A stretch of DNA of 11,034 bases from Flavobacteriales bacterium (lineage in GTDB: Bacteria > Bacteroidota > Bacteroidia > Flavobacteriales > Flavobacteriaceae): positions 1 through 11,034 of the forward strand of contig JALVEJ010000147.1 in assembly GCA_027031025.1 (NCBI GenBank), in the 5' to 3' direction. A model generated the notes under the pieces. The model was not told the origin of the DNA. It was given only the letters and a program-made list of their open reading frames with translations, and ran no database searches. The position numbers were made by a program, and so were the translations under genes. Positions 1-6,659 of the stretch are shown piece after piece; position 1 is the first letter of the stretch; each line of letters begins with the position of its first letter.

Positions 1-73
1 TTAATTGCTTGTGCATTTCGCGCACCAGTGGATAGACATTATAATTATATGTAGGAATTAATACCGAAATCAT
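1..73 (-). CDS. Family 2 glycosyltransferase, N-terminal fragment (gene runs off the left edge)
   Basis: Only the first 24 codons lie in the window, starting from an ATG at 73-71 and read leftwards. The protein begins MISVLIPTYNYNVYPLVREM, the classic opening of GT-A fold family 2 glycosyltransferases: a beta strand (ISVLIPTYN) that starts the nucleotide-sugar binding site, followed by the first helix. Such enzymes transfer a sugar from a nucleotide donor to polysaccharide, lipid or protein acceptors at the cytoplasmic face of the membrane; the specific substrate cannot be told from this fragment. The start codon overlaps the stop of the upstream ABC ATPase gene in an ATGA arrangement, so the two are probably co-transcribed and translationally coupled. 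The family call is fairly safe; the exact role is unknown. Confidence 0.75.
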   Translation of the reverse strand, partial: MISVLIPTYNYNVYPLVREMHKQL

Positions 74-756
74 TGATTCAATTCAAGCTCTACTTCAAAC
101 AATTTGCCGTTTTCACATTGAAAAGTTCTTGATGGATATTGGTATATCAAAGCGTAATCATGCGTAGCCATAATTACAGTTTGTCCGTTTTTATTGAGTT
201 CTTGCAACAGATTCATAATATCTTTGGATGTTTCCGGATCTAAATTACCGGTGGGTTCGTCGGCTAAAATCAGTTCGGGTTCGTTGAGTAAAGCACGGGC
301 AATAGCCACTCGTTGTTGTTCACCGCCCGAAAGCTGATGTGGTAAACGATATATTTTATCCAACATGCCTACTTGCATCAAAACTTTTTCTATTTGTTGT
401 TTGATTTTGGTCTTATCTTTCCAGCCGGTGGCACGTAAGACAAATTTGAGGTTGTCAAACACATTACGGTCAGTGAGCAACTGAAAATCTTGAAAAACAA
501 TACCAAGTTGGCGTCTCAAATAAGGAATTTGCTTTTTTTTAAGTTTGCGCAAATCAAAATCCACCACGATACCTTTACCTTTTTCCAAAGGCAATTCGCC
601 ATACAAAGTTTTGAGCAAACTGCTTTTGCCGCTGCCCGTCGACCCGATCAGATAGTAAAAATTGCCCCGTTTTACTTCTAAATTAACCCCGGTCAAAACC
701 GGTTTTTGACGTTGCAAAATATGAGCGTTTTCAAGATAAACCAATATGTCTGACAT
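70..756 (-). CDS. ftsE: FtsE-type ABC transporter ATP-binding protein
   Basis: A 228-residue stand-alone ABC ATPase of the FtsE/LolD/MacB-like group. Visible motifs: Walker A GSTGSGKSS (38-46), Q-loop glutamine in VFQDFQLL (Q89), signature LSGGEQQRVAIARAL (142-156), Walker B LILADEPTGNLD (162-173) and the switch histidine in MATHD (H199). In the family, FtsE pairs with the membrane protein FtsX to drive periplasmic cell-wall hydrolases at the division septum; it has no membrane segment of its own. FtsX is not beside it here, as far as the window shows. The next gene is a glycosyltransferase overlapping the stop codon by 4 bases, so the two form one minus-strand unit. The start at 756 gives the normal family length. 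LolD or another FtsE-like ATPase is the main alternative, because motifs alone do not separate these subgroups. Confidence 0.85.
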   Translation of the reverse strand: MSDILVYLENAHILQRQKPVLTGVNLEVKRGNFYYLIGSTGSGKSSLLKTLYGELPLEKGKGIVVDFDLRKLKKKQIPYLRRQLGIVFQDFQLLTDRNVFDNLKFVLRATGWKDKTKIKQQIEKVLMQVGMLDKIYRLPHQLSGGEQQRVAIARALLNEPELILADEPTGNLDPETSKDIMNLLQELNKNGQTVIMATHDYALIYQYPSRTFQCENGKLFEVELELNQ

Positions 757-785
757 AGCTTAAAACTTGTAAAGTTTATAAAAAA

Positions 786-793
786 CGAAGTTA
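786..793 (-). promoter_or_regulatory. Possible ftsE promoter -7 box
   Basis: Read on the minus strand the box is TAACTTCG, matching 7 of 8 positions if the Bacteroidota consensus is TAnnTTTG. It would place the transcript start about 25 bases before the ftsE ATG. No TTTG-like -33 element is visible at the right distance, so this is a weak call. Confidence 0.3.
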
Positions 794-969
794 CGAAAAA
801 AATATTGGATTTCTTTTTTATTAATGAGACTTTAATCCAAAACCTAACAGACGATAAAGGATATTGCTTATATTTACTGTATTCTTTTTATGATAATTAA
901 AATAGCGTTTGATTAAAATATCTTATATCTTAAACTTTTTTAAAAAATTATAATAATTGTAAATCCCTG

Positions 970-1006
970 AAAAGGTTAACCGTTTTTGATAAAACGCCTT
1001 TTTTTC
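970..1006 (+). terminator. Terminator-like hairpin upstream of the serS promoter
   Basis: AAAAGG (970-975) pairs with CCTTTT (997-1002), and inside it CGTTTT (981-986) pairs with AAAACG (991-996) around a TGAT loop; a five-base bulge (976-980) lies on the left arm only. A run of eight T (999-1006) follows. The shape is that of a plus-strand intrinsic terminator, yet no plus-strand gene lies upstream in the window. It may end an unannotated transcript, insulate serS, or be chance in AT-rich DNA. Confidence 0.35.
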
Positions 1007-1053
1007 AACGACTCCTCAATTTGCCACATCATCATATCATTTTCTTAATATTT

Positions 1054-1085
1054 TTTGTAAATCTTTGATTTTCGAAGTAAGTTTG
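1054..1085 (+). promoter_or_regulatory. serS promoter (Bacteroidota type)
   Basis: A TTTG -33 element (1054-1057) and a perfect TAnnTTTG -7 box, TAAGTTTG (1078-1085), are separated by 20 bases, the canonical arrangement for the Bacteroidota primary sigma factor. The expected start near 1090 gives a leader of about 30 bases before the serS ATG at 1122. Confidence 0.7.
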
Positions 1086-1121
1086 CATTCATAAAAAAAC
1101 AATCATAGATAAATACCGATT

Positions 1122-2393
1122 ATGTTACAAATAAATCGAATAAGAGCGGAAAGAGCAGCTATTATAGAAGCGATGAAAAAACGCAATTTTGATGCAACCG
1201 ACCTCATTGATAAAGCTGTTGCACTCGACGACTTGCGCAAAAAAACACAAACCGAAAACGATAATTTGTTAGCCGAAATGAACAGGCTTTCAAAAGAAAT
1301 CGGACAATTATATAAAAGCGGAGAACCTAAAAAAGCGGAAATTTTAAAGCAAAAAACCACGCAAATTAAGGCACAAATCAAGCAGTTGACCGAACAATTA
1401 GAACAAGCAAAAGCCGATTTGCAAGAGGTTTTGTATCAAATTCCGAATGTGCCGCATCCATTAGTACCTTTTGGGAAAGATGAAGCAGACAATGAAGTAG
1501 TTTTTGAATATGGTGATATATTAAATTTGCCCGACGATGCTTTACCGCATTGGGAATTAGCCAAAAAATACGATTTGATTGATTTTGATTTGGGCAACAA
1601 AATTACCGGTGCAGGTTTTCCGGTTTATAAAGGCAAAGGCGCTAAACTACAACGGGCTTTAATCAATTATTTTCTCGATAAAAACGAAGCTGCCGGTTAC
1701 CGTGAGATGCAAGTGCCACACTTAATCAATGAAGCTTCCGGATACGGAACCGGACAATTACCCGACAAAGAAGGGCAAATGTATGTGGTAGAACGCGATG
1801 GGCTATATCTGATACCAACAGCGGAAGTGCCGGTAACCAATCTGTATAGAGACGTGATGTTAAAAGCTTCCGATTTTCCTATAAAAAATACAGCCTATAC
1901 GCCTTGTTTCCGACGCGAAGCTGGCTCTTACGGGGCGCATGTGCGCGGGTTAAACCGCTTGCATCAATTTGATAAAGTCGAAATAGTCCGGTTGGAACAT
2001 CCCGAACATTCTTACCAAGCATTGGACGAAATGGTGGAACATGTCAAGCAAATACTGATAGAACTCGGTTTGCCTTTTAGAATTGTCCGATTATGTGGAG
2101 GCGACTTGGGTTTTACTTCTGCATTGACTTATGATTTTGAAGTTTGGTCGGCTGCGCAAAAACGTTGGTTAGAAGTTAGTTCGGTTTCCAATTTTGAGAC
2201 TTTTCAAGCCAATAGGTTAAAATTACGCTTTAAAGATACCGATGGTAAAAAACGTTTGGCACATACTCTAAACGGCAGTTCACTTGCCTTACCCAGAGTC
2301 GTAGCGGCTTTGCTTGAAAACAATCAAACGGAAGCAGGCATAAAAGTGCCCGAAGTTTTACAAAGCTTTTTAGGGTTTGACATCATCAATTAA
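1122..2393 (+). CDS. serS: Serine--tRNA ligase
   Basis: A 423-residue class II aminoacyl-tRNA synthetase that activates serine with ATP and charges tRNA-Ser (and tRNA-Sec where present) in the cytoplasm. The N-terminal part (about 1-105) is the Lys/Glu-rich antiparallel coiled coil that grips the long variable arm of tRNA-Ser. The catalytic domain follows: the serine-binding TAEVP motif (233-237), class II motif 2 FRREAGSYG (263-271) and motif 3 GSSLALPR (385-392). The length is normal and the ends intact. The start is supported by the family-typical MLQI opening and by the promoter about 30 bases upstream. No T-box leader is seen, so regulation by uncharged tRNA is not evident. The gene appears to be transcribed alone: it is followed by a 268-base gap with a repeat element before meaB. 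Confidence 0.98.
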   Translation: MLQINRIRAERAAIIEAMKKRNFDATDLIDKAVALDDLRKKTQTENDNLLAEMNRLSKEIGQLYKSGEPKKAEILKQKTTQIKAQIKQLTEQLEQAKADLQEVLYQIPNVPHPLVPFGKDEADNEVVFEYGDILNLPDDALPHWELAKKYDLIDFDLGNKITGAGFPVYKGKGAKLQRALINYFLDKNEAAGYREMQVPHLINEASGYGTGQLPDKEGQMYVVERDGLYLIPTAEVPVTNLYRDVMLKASDFPIKNTAYTPCFRREAGSYGAHVRGLNRLHQFDKVEIVRLEHPEHSYQALDEMVEHVKQILIELGLPFRIVRLCGGDLGFTSALTYDFEVWSAAQKRWLEVSSVSNFETFQANRLKLRFKDTDGKKRLAHTLNGSSLALPRVVAALLENNQTEAGIKVPEVLQSFLGFDIIN

Positions 2394-2426
2394 AACAGTA
2401 TGTATCCTTTTGTATGCGTTATATTG

Positions 2427-2554
2427 TAGTCCAAAACAATATGGCTAATAAATCAATTCTTGTTTGAAAACCATTAAGAAATTAAGATATATTAACCATT
2501 GGACTTCATTCTTTTGATGTTGAAAAAACGCTGAACATTTAAATGTATGACATG
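2427..2554 (+). repeat. Dispersed short element, copy A (degenerate)
   Basis: This non-coding segment after serS shares five collinear blocks with copy B (reverse strand at 10282-10426): TAGTCCAAAAC (2427-2437) against TGGTCTAAAAC; GGCTAATAAAT (2443-2453) against GGCAATAAAT; a core starting AACCATTAAG and containing ATTAAGATA (2469-2495), 23 of 25 aligned bases identical plus a 2-base gap; ATGTTGAAAAA (2517-2527), identical; and ATTTAAATGTATGACAT (2537-2553) against ATTTAATGTTTAGACCAT. Order and orientation are kept. Its right part also contains the palindromes ACATTTAAATGT (2535-2546) and GACATGTC (2549-2556), flanked by GCTGA/TCAGC (2530-2534, 2569-2573). Confidence 0.5.
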
Positions 2555-2622
2555 TCTTCCTGAAAAAATCAGCTTGTTTTATGATACCGGTTTTATAAAT
2601 AATTTTTCTTGAAAAAAATCTC

Positions 2623-2653
2623 TTTGATTTTTAAGCGGATTATCGTAATTTTA
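2623..2653 (+). promoter_or_regulatory. Likely meaB promoter
   Basis: TTTG (2623-2626), a 19-base spacer and TAATTTTA (2646-2653, 7 of 8 to TAnnTTTG) fit the Bacteroidota pattern. The -7 box ends only 8 bases before the meaB ATG (2662), so transcripts from it would be leaderless or nearly so. Confidence 0.45.
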
Positions 2654-2661
2654 ACTTCTAT

Positions 2662-3732
2662 ATGAAAAAACCGGACAAAAAATCAGCTTTACGAGAAGTT
2701 CAAGGCATTGACAATAGCCCCCGTTTGAATCGCTCATTGATTGCCAAACTATCTAAAAAACGGGCATTACCCAATATTGACGATTTGGTTCAAAAAGTAT
2801 TGTCCGGAGATCAAATAGCTCTTAGTAAAGCCATCACTTTAATTGAAAGCCGGCACCCTAAACATTTTGATTTGGGACAACAAGTCATCAAAAAATGTTT
2901 GCCTTATGCAGAACAGTCCGTTAGAATAGGAATTACCGGTGTGCCGGGCGTTGGTAAAAGTACATTTATTGAAAGTTTAGGTAAACATTATACAAAACAA
3001 GGACATAAAGTTGCCGTATTAGCCGTTGACCCTAGTAGTAGCCTCTCAAAAGGAAGCATTTTGGGCGATAAAACCCGGATGGAAACTTTGGTAAGAGACC
3101 CGAATGCCTTTATTCGTCCCAGTCCGTCAGGCAATAATCTTGGCGGTGTTGCCCGTAAAACCCGTGAAACCATTATCTTATGTGAGGCTGCCGGATTTGA
3201 CCGGATTATTATAGAAACGGTTGGGGTGGGGCAATCGGAAACTATTGTCCATTCTATGGTTGATTTTTTTCTGTTACTCAAATTAGCCGGTGCCGGTGAT
3301 GAGCTGCAAGGTATCAAACGCGGTATCATAGAAATGGCAGATTTAATTGTCATCAACAAAGCCGAAGGTGATAATATAAATCAAGCTCGTTTGGCTCAAA
3401 AGGCTTTTCAAACGGCGCTACACTTTTATCCGCCTAAACCCAGCGGTTGGACCCCAAAGGTTTTACTGGCAAGTGCTATAAACCATCAAGGCATTGAGCA
3501 AGTTGCCAATGAAATCAAAACTTATATGCAATTGACCCGGGAAAACGGTTTTTTTGAACAAAACCGCTTGGAACAAAACAAATATTGGTTGTATGAAACG
3601 GTCAACCAAAGTCTTAAAGAAAATTTTTATAAAAAACCCGAAATCAGAGAAAAATTAAAAAAACTGATTAAAAAAATAGAAAAAAAACAAATAACAGCTT
3701 TTGAAGCTGCGGAAATTTTATTAAATTCGTAA
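2662..3732 (+). CDS. meaB: Methylmalonyl-CoA mutase-associated GTPase MeaB
   Basis: A 356-residue G3E-family P-loop GTPase (MeaB/ArgK/YgfD type). In the family it binds adenosylcobalamin-dependent methylmalonyl-CoA mutase, gates cofactor loading and helps replace damaged cofactor. Visible: a helical N-terminal region (1-85), P-loop GVPGVGKST (93-101), the family signature around VDPSSSLSKGSILGDKTRM (122-140), the IIETVGVGQSE switch region (184-193), and the guanine-specificity motif NKAE (232-235). The Lys-rich C-terminal helix (about 325-356) fits the dimerisation arm of known structures. Length is slightly above the roughly 330-residue norm because of the N-terminal extension. The mutase itself is not in this window. 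It heads a same-strand group with a DUF998-like membrane protein (24-base gap) and a TonB-dependent receptor. No cobalamin riboswitch was seen upstream. Confidence 0.95.
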   Translation: MKKPDKKSALREVQGIDNSPRLNRSLIAKLSKKRALPNIDDLVQKVLSGDQIALSKAITLIESRHPKHFDLGQQVIKKCLPYAEQSVRIGITGVPGVGKSTFIESLGKHYTKQGHKVAVLAVDPSSSLSKGSILGDKTRMETLVRDPNAFIRPSPSGNNLGGVARKTRETIILCEAAGFDRIIIETVGVGQSETIVHSMVDFFLLLKLAGAGDELQGIKRGIIEMADLIVINKAEGDNINQARLAQKAFQTALHFYPPKPSGWTPKVLLASAINHQGIEQVANEIKTYMQLTRENGFFEQNRLEQNKYWLYETVNQSLKENFYKKPEIREKLKKLIKKIEKKQITAFEAAEILLNS

Positions 3733-3756
3733 GCCTAAAAAATTTGTTTTTAAGAT

Positions 3757-4428
3757 ATGAAGTTTTTAAGAAAAAATTTGATTGATATTACCATTTTTAT
3801 CCTATTACAATATTTTTTCACTTCATTTATTTTGATATATTTATATACCGGAGGTAATGCCATATACCATGATGATCAGGTTTATGCTTGGCATTTAAAT
3901 TATCTCAGTGATTTAGGTCGAGCCTTTTATTTTAACGGAAATGAAAACCCGTTTTGGATATTTTACGGTTTGTCTTTGGGATTAGTCGGTATTGGTACAT
4001 TTTTATATTTTTATCTGTTAAGCGCGCTTATTAAAAATAAGGTTATCAAACTACTCATTATTTTATTTAGCATATTGTCGGGTATCGGGTATATATTAAT
4101 TGGTTTTTATCCGGTTGATTTATATTTTACCAAGCACATCAGTGCCGGAATGCTGGGTTTTTACAGCTTTTTCTTTGCCAATCTGCTTTTGGTTATGTTT
4201 ATTAACAGAGAAAAATATCGACTGATATATCATCTAACATTATTATTAATTTTCTTATTTTTAGGAAGGATGCTTTCCATATTTATAGCTCATCAAGCCG
4301 GTGCCGATAGTCTGTATATGTTACAAATCAAAACCATATCGCAAAAAATAGTAGTATATGGGCAAATTATTACTTCGATTATGATTTTATGGAGTCTTAA
4401 AAAACAAGCTTTATATTCAGGAAGATAA
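3757..4428 (+). CDS. DUF998-like six-helix membrane protein
   Basis: A 223-residue integral membrane protein with about six predicted hydrophobic helices (roughly 10-30, 66-92, 98-117, 128-148, 158-178 and 197-213). The motif NYLSDLGR (48-55) after the first helix, and GFYP followed by a histidine (116-119, H127) before the fourth, match the pattern I associate with DUF998, which belongs with the Frag1/DRAM/Sfk1-like membrane proteins. No enzymatic activity is known for DUF998 and no transport motif is visible. The gene starts 24 bases after meaB and ends 68 bases before the most likely start of the TonB receptor, so it probably belongs to the same transcript. Codons are very A/T-rich, as expected for a hydrophobic protein here. 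The family assignment rests on a few motif residues; the membrane topology is more certain. Confidence 0.6.
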   Translation: MKFLRKNLIDITIFILLQYFFTSFILIYLYTGGNAIYHDDQVYAWHLNYLSDLGRAFYFNGNENPFWIFYGLSLGLVGIGTFLYFYLLSALIKNKVIKLLIILFSILSGIGYILIGFYPVDLYFTKHISAGMLGFYSFFFANLLLVMFINREKYRLIYHLTLLLIFLFLGRMLSIFIAHQAGADSLYMLQIKTISQKIVVYGQIITSIMILWSLKKQALYSGR

Positions 4429-4496
4429 AGTTTTTGTTAAAATTTGATATTTGCTCCATAAAAAGTTTTTATCTTGCCGCCCAAAATTTGGTGAAA

Positions 4497-6476
4497 ATGG
4501 GTAAAAACATATTAGGTATATTTTCTTTCTTAATATTTTTCTTGTGTCAATCAATGAATGCCCAAGGACCTGTGCAACAAAAGTTGGATACAATTACCAT
4601 TGCTTCCTTCGGAACCGGAAAATATATAAAGACTTTTCCAAAAACCATAAAAGTAATCCAAATTAAGACCTTGGAATCTGCAGGTATTGAAAGTTTGGAC
4701 GATTTGTTAAATTTGATTGCCGGCATAGATGTTCGCACACGCGGCAGTAAAGGCGTGCAATCGGATTTGAGTATTCGGGGCGGTAATTTTGATCAAGTTG
4801 TTATTCTGCTTAATGGCATCAAAGTCAATCATCCACAAACCGGTCATCATAATTTGGATTTACCGGTAGATATCAGCATGATTGATCGTATTGAAATATT
4901 GGAAGGAGCATCCGGACAAAATTTTGGGGTCAATGCTTATAGCGGTGCAATTAATATTATAACCAAAAATCCCGAAACCAAACAAGCGCATTCGGCTTTA
5001 AAAGCCGGTCAATTCGGTTACCTTAAAACCGATTTTGACCTGGCACATAGTTTAAAAAAAATGGCTGTATACAATGGATTTACTTATCAACGGTCCGATG
5101 GTTATTTAGCAAATGACTCCATTAACAACACCGATTTTTACAGTATTAAAGATTTTATTCACATTCGCTATACGGATGATACATTTCCGGTGGACTTGCA
5201 AGCGGGTTACCATCAAAAAGATTTTGGCGCCAATAGTTTTTATACTTCCAAATATCCTTGGCAATATGAAAAAACGCGAGGTTATTTTGCTAATATTTCC
5301 AGTCGGTTCGGCAAAAAAATACACTGGCAGCCGGTTTTGTTTTATAAATTACATTTTGATGAGTTTCAGTTGTTTAGAGAAAGTGTTTATCATTACCGAA
5401 ACGGCTATTATATTCATGATAAAGACACTGCGCAATATGCCCCACACATTTATTATCCCGGACACAATTATCACAAAACGCAACAATGGGGCGGCAAAAT
5501 TCAAGGTAATTTTAGTTCGAAATGGGGTTATACATATTTAAATATTGCGCTTCGTAACGAAAAAATTTGGAGTAACAAATTGGGAAAAGATTTGATAAAA
5601 CCCATCGTGATAAATGACAGGGCAGCCTATACCAAATCGGATGAACGAACCTATTTGGAAGTTTTGTTAAATCAATCTAAAACATGGGGGAAATTAGAAT
5701 TGGGTATCGGTGCCAATGTGCTATATGAAAAACAATTTGACTGGCAATTCAACGGCGGAGGATATATCAGTTACCGGCAAAATCATTGGACACATTATAT
5801 TAATGTTAGCACAGCATCGCGCTTGCCCACGTTTACAGATTTGTATTATCAAGGGCCGGCAAATATTGGCAATCCCGATTTGCAACCCGAAACGGCCATA
5901 ACTTATGAAGCCGGAAGTAAATTTTTTAATGCACATAATGCTATTACAGCCAGTATCTTTTTAAGGCAATCTAACAATACGATTGATTGGATAAAATACC
6001 AACCGGCAGATAAATGGCAACCTCAAAATTTAACCCGATTACAAACATTTGGGATAGAATTGAGTGCGATACATCGTTTTAAAAAAGGCATTTTAAAAAA
6101 AATAAGTTTTTCTTATGCATATTTAAATATGACCAAGGATAGAGATGTGTATTTTATATCAAAATATGTATTGGATTATTTAAAACACAAAGCCAATTTG
6201 TTGCTAACACATCATTTCTTTTTCGATACCGAAATGACTTGGACAACTGTTTACAAAAATCGTAACGGACAATATTTGGACTTTAAAGATGGACAATATC
6301 AACTTTTTGATTATCAACCTTATTGGCTTGTCAATATGAAGTGGTCTAAACAACTTAAACGGACACGTTTAGGCTTAAGTATTGAAAATGTTTTGAATGT
6401 CACATATAACGATTTGTCCTACATTAAAATGCCCGGACGCTGGATTATTTTTGAAATAGACTATAAAATCAAGTAA
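4497..6476 (+). CDS. TonB-dependent outer-membrane receptor, BtuB-like
   Basis: A 659-residue receptor that would import a ligand across the outer membrane using TonB energy. The chosen ATG opens directly into a signal peptide: MGKN, then a hydrophobic stretch (5-17), with probable cleavage near SMNA/Q (19-23). A further in-frame TTG start at 4434 would add 21 residues ahead of the signal and is unlikely. DTITIAS (31-37) fits a TonB box (E. coli BtuB has DTLVVTA). The plug domain (about 48-160) shows LSIRGGNFDQVVILLNGIKV (91-110) and AYSGAINIITK (147-157). The rest is a beta-barrel ending in the IENVLNVTYND region and a final strand. There is no carboxypeptidase-like N-terminal domain and no SusD partner, so it is not a SusC polysaccharide receptor. 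The ligand is unknown; cobalamin is suggested by the plug type and by meaB upstream, with siderophores or metals as alternatives. Confidence 0.88.
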   Translation: MGKNILGIFSFLIFFLCQSMNAQGPVQQKLDTITIASFGTGKYIKTFPKTIKVIQIKTLESAGIESLDDLLNLIAGIDVRTRGSKGVQSDLSIRGGNFDQVVILLNGIKVNHPQTGHHNLDLPVDISMIDRIEILEGASGQNFGVNAYSGAINIITKNPETKQAHSALKAGQFGYLKTDFDLAHSLKKMAVYNGFTYQRSDGYLANDSINNTDFYSIKDFIHIRYTDDTFPVDLQAGYHQKDFGANSFYTSKYPWQYEKTRGYFANISSRFGKKIHWQPVLFYKLHFDEFQLFRESVYHYRNGYYIHDKDTAQYAPHIYYPGHNYHKTQQWGGKIQGNFSSKWGYTYLNIALRNEKIWSNKLGKDLIKPIVINDRAAYTKSDERTYLEVLLNQSKTWGKLELGIGANVLYEKQFDWQFNGGGYISYRQNHWTHYINVSTASRLPTFTDLYYQGPANIGNPDLQPETAITYEAGSKFFNAHNAITASIFLRQSNNTIDWIKYQPADKWQPQNLTRLQTFGIELSAIHRFKKGILKKISFSYAYLNMTKDRDVYFISKYVLDYLKHKANLLLTHHFFFDTEMTWTTVYKNRNGQYLDFKDGQYQLFDYQPYWLVNMKWSKQLKRTRLGLSIENVLNVTYNDLSYIKMPGRWIIFEIDYKIK

Positions 6477-6481
6477 ATGAC

Positions 6482-6620
6482 TTGTTCTAAAACAGGTTGA
6501 CCGGAAAAGCCAATAAAATAGCATAAGGAACAATTTTTTAGCCGTTATGGTTTTTGGCTCTATATTTATTTTGGTAGATTTGATAGATTTGTTTTGGTAT
6601 TATTTATAGACAAGACCATA
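6482..6620 (+). repeat. Dispersed short element, copy C
   Basis: This lies between the convergent TonB-receptor and Ppx genes. Its left end TTGTTCTAAAAC (6482-6493) and GCCAATAAAAT (6509-6519) match the left end of copy B (TGGTCTAAAAC, GGCAATAAAT). Its right end is TGGTATTATTTA (6595-6606), six variable bases, then AGACCATA (6613-6620), identical in sequence and spacing to copy B. The middle differs and contains two tandem TAGATTTG units (6574-6590 region) plus distant arms AGCCAA/TTGGCT (6508-6513, 6554-6559). A hairpin at its left end (CTTGTT/AACAGG around CTAA) has no following T-tract, so it is not a clear terminator. Confidence 0.6.
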
Positions 6621-6659
6621 AAAACATGCATAGTATTCCAAGGCATGGGGTAAATATTA

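Larger units (their letters stand above)
757..1121. other. Divergent intergenic region between ftsE and serS
   Basis: This 365-base AT-rich stretch contains no convincing ORF or tRNA. It holds the 5' flanks of two divergent genes: a weak minus-strand -7 box for ftsE near 786-793 and a strong plus-strand promoter for serS at 1054-1085. Between them are a terminator-like hairpin (970-1006), a 7-bp inverted repeat TTGGATT/AATCCAA (805-811 and 834-840), and a stretch near 833-850 (CCAAAACCTAACAG) that resembles one end of the dispersed element found elsewhere in this window. Confidence 0.7.

Noticed and set aside
869..876. TATATTTA as a plus-strand -7 box in the ftsE-serS gap
   Set aside because: Only 7 of 8 positions match, no -33 element is found, and such matches are frequent in AT-rich DNA.
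757..1121. T-box or other aminoacyl-tRNA-sensing leader for serS
   Set aside because: The promoter at 1054-1085 leaves only about 30 bases of leader, and no T-box sequence is visible.
2394..2661. Cobalamin riboswitch upstream of meaB
   Set aside because: No B12-box-like core or suitable multi-stem architecture was seen; the gap is explained partly by repeat copy A.
2988..3359. Minus-strand ORF of 123 codons inside meaB
   Set aside because: It is antisense to the conserved GTPase core, with no family features and no promoter-like start.
4434..4496. TTG-initiated 21-residue N-terminal extension of the TonB receptor
   Set aside because: A signal peptide begins directly at the ATG at 4497; the extension would bury it behind a charged stretch, and TTG is a rarer start.
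5113..5541. Plus-strand ORF of 142 codons inside the TonB receptor gene
   Set aside because: It is an alternate frame of an intact receptor gene, with low-complexity Ile/Lys/Phe-rich protein and no domain.
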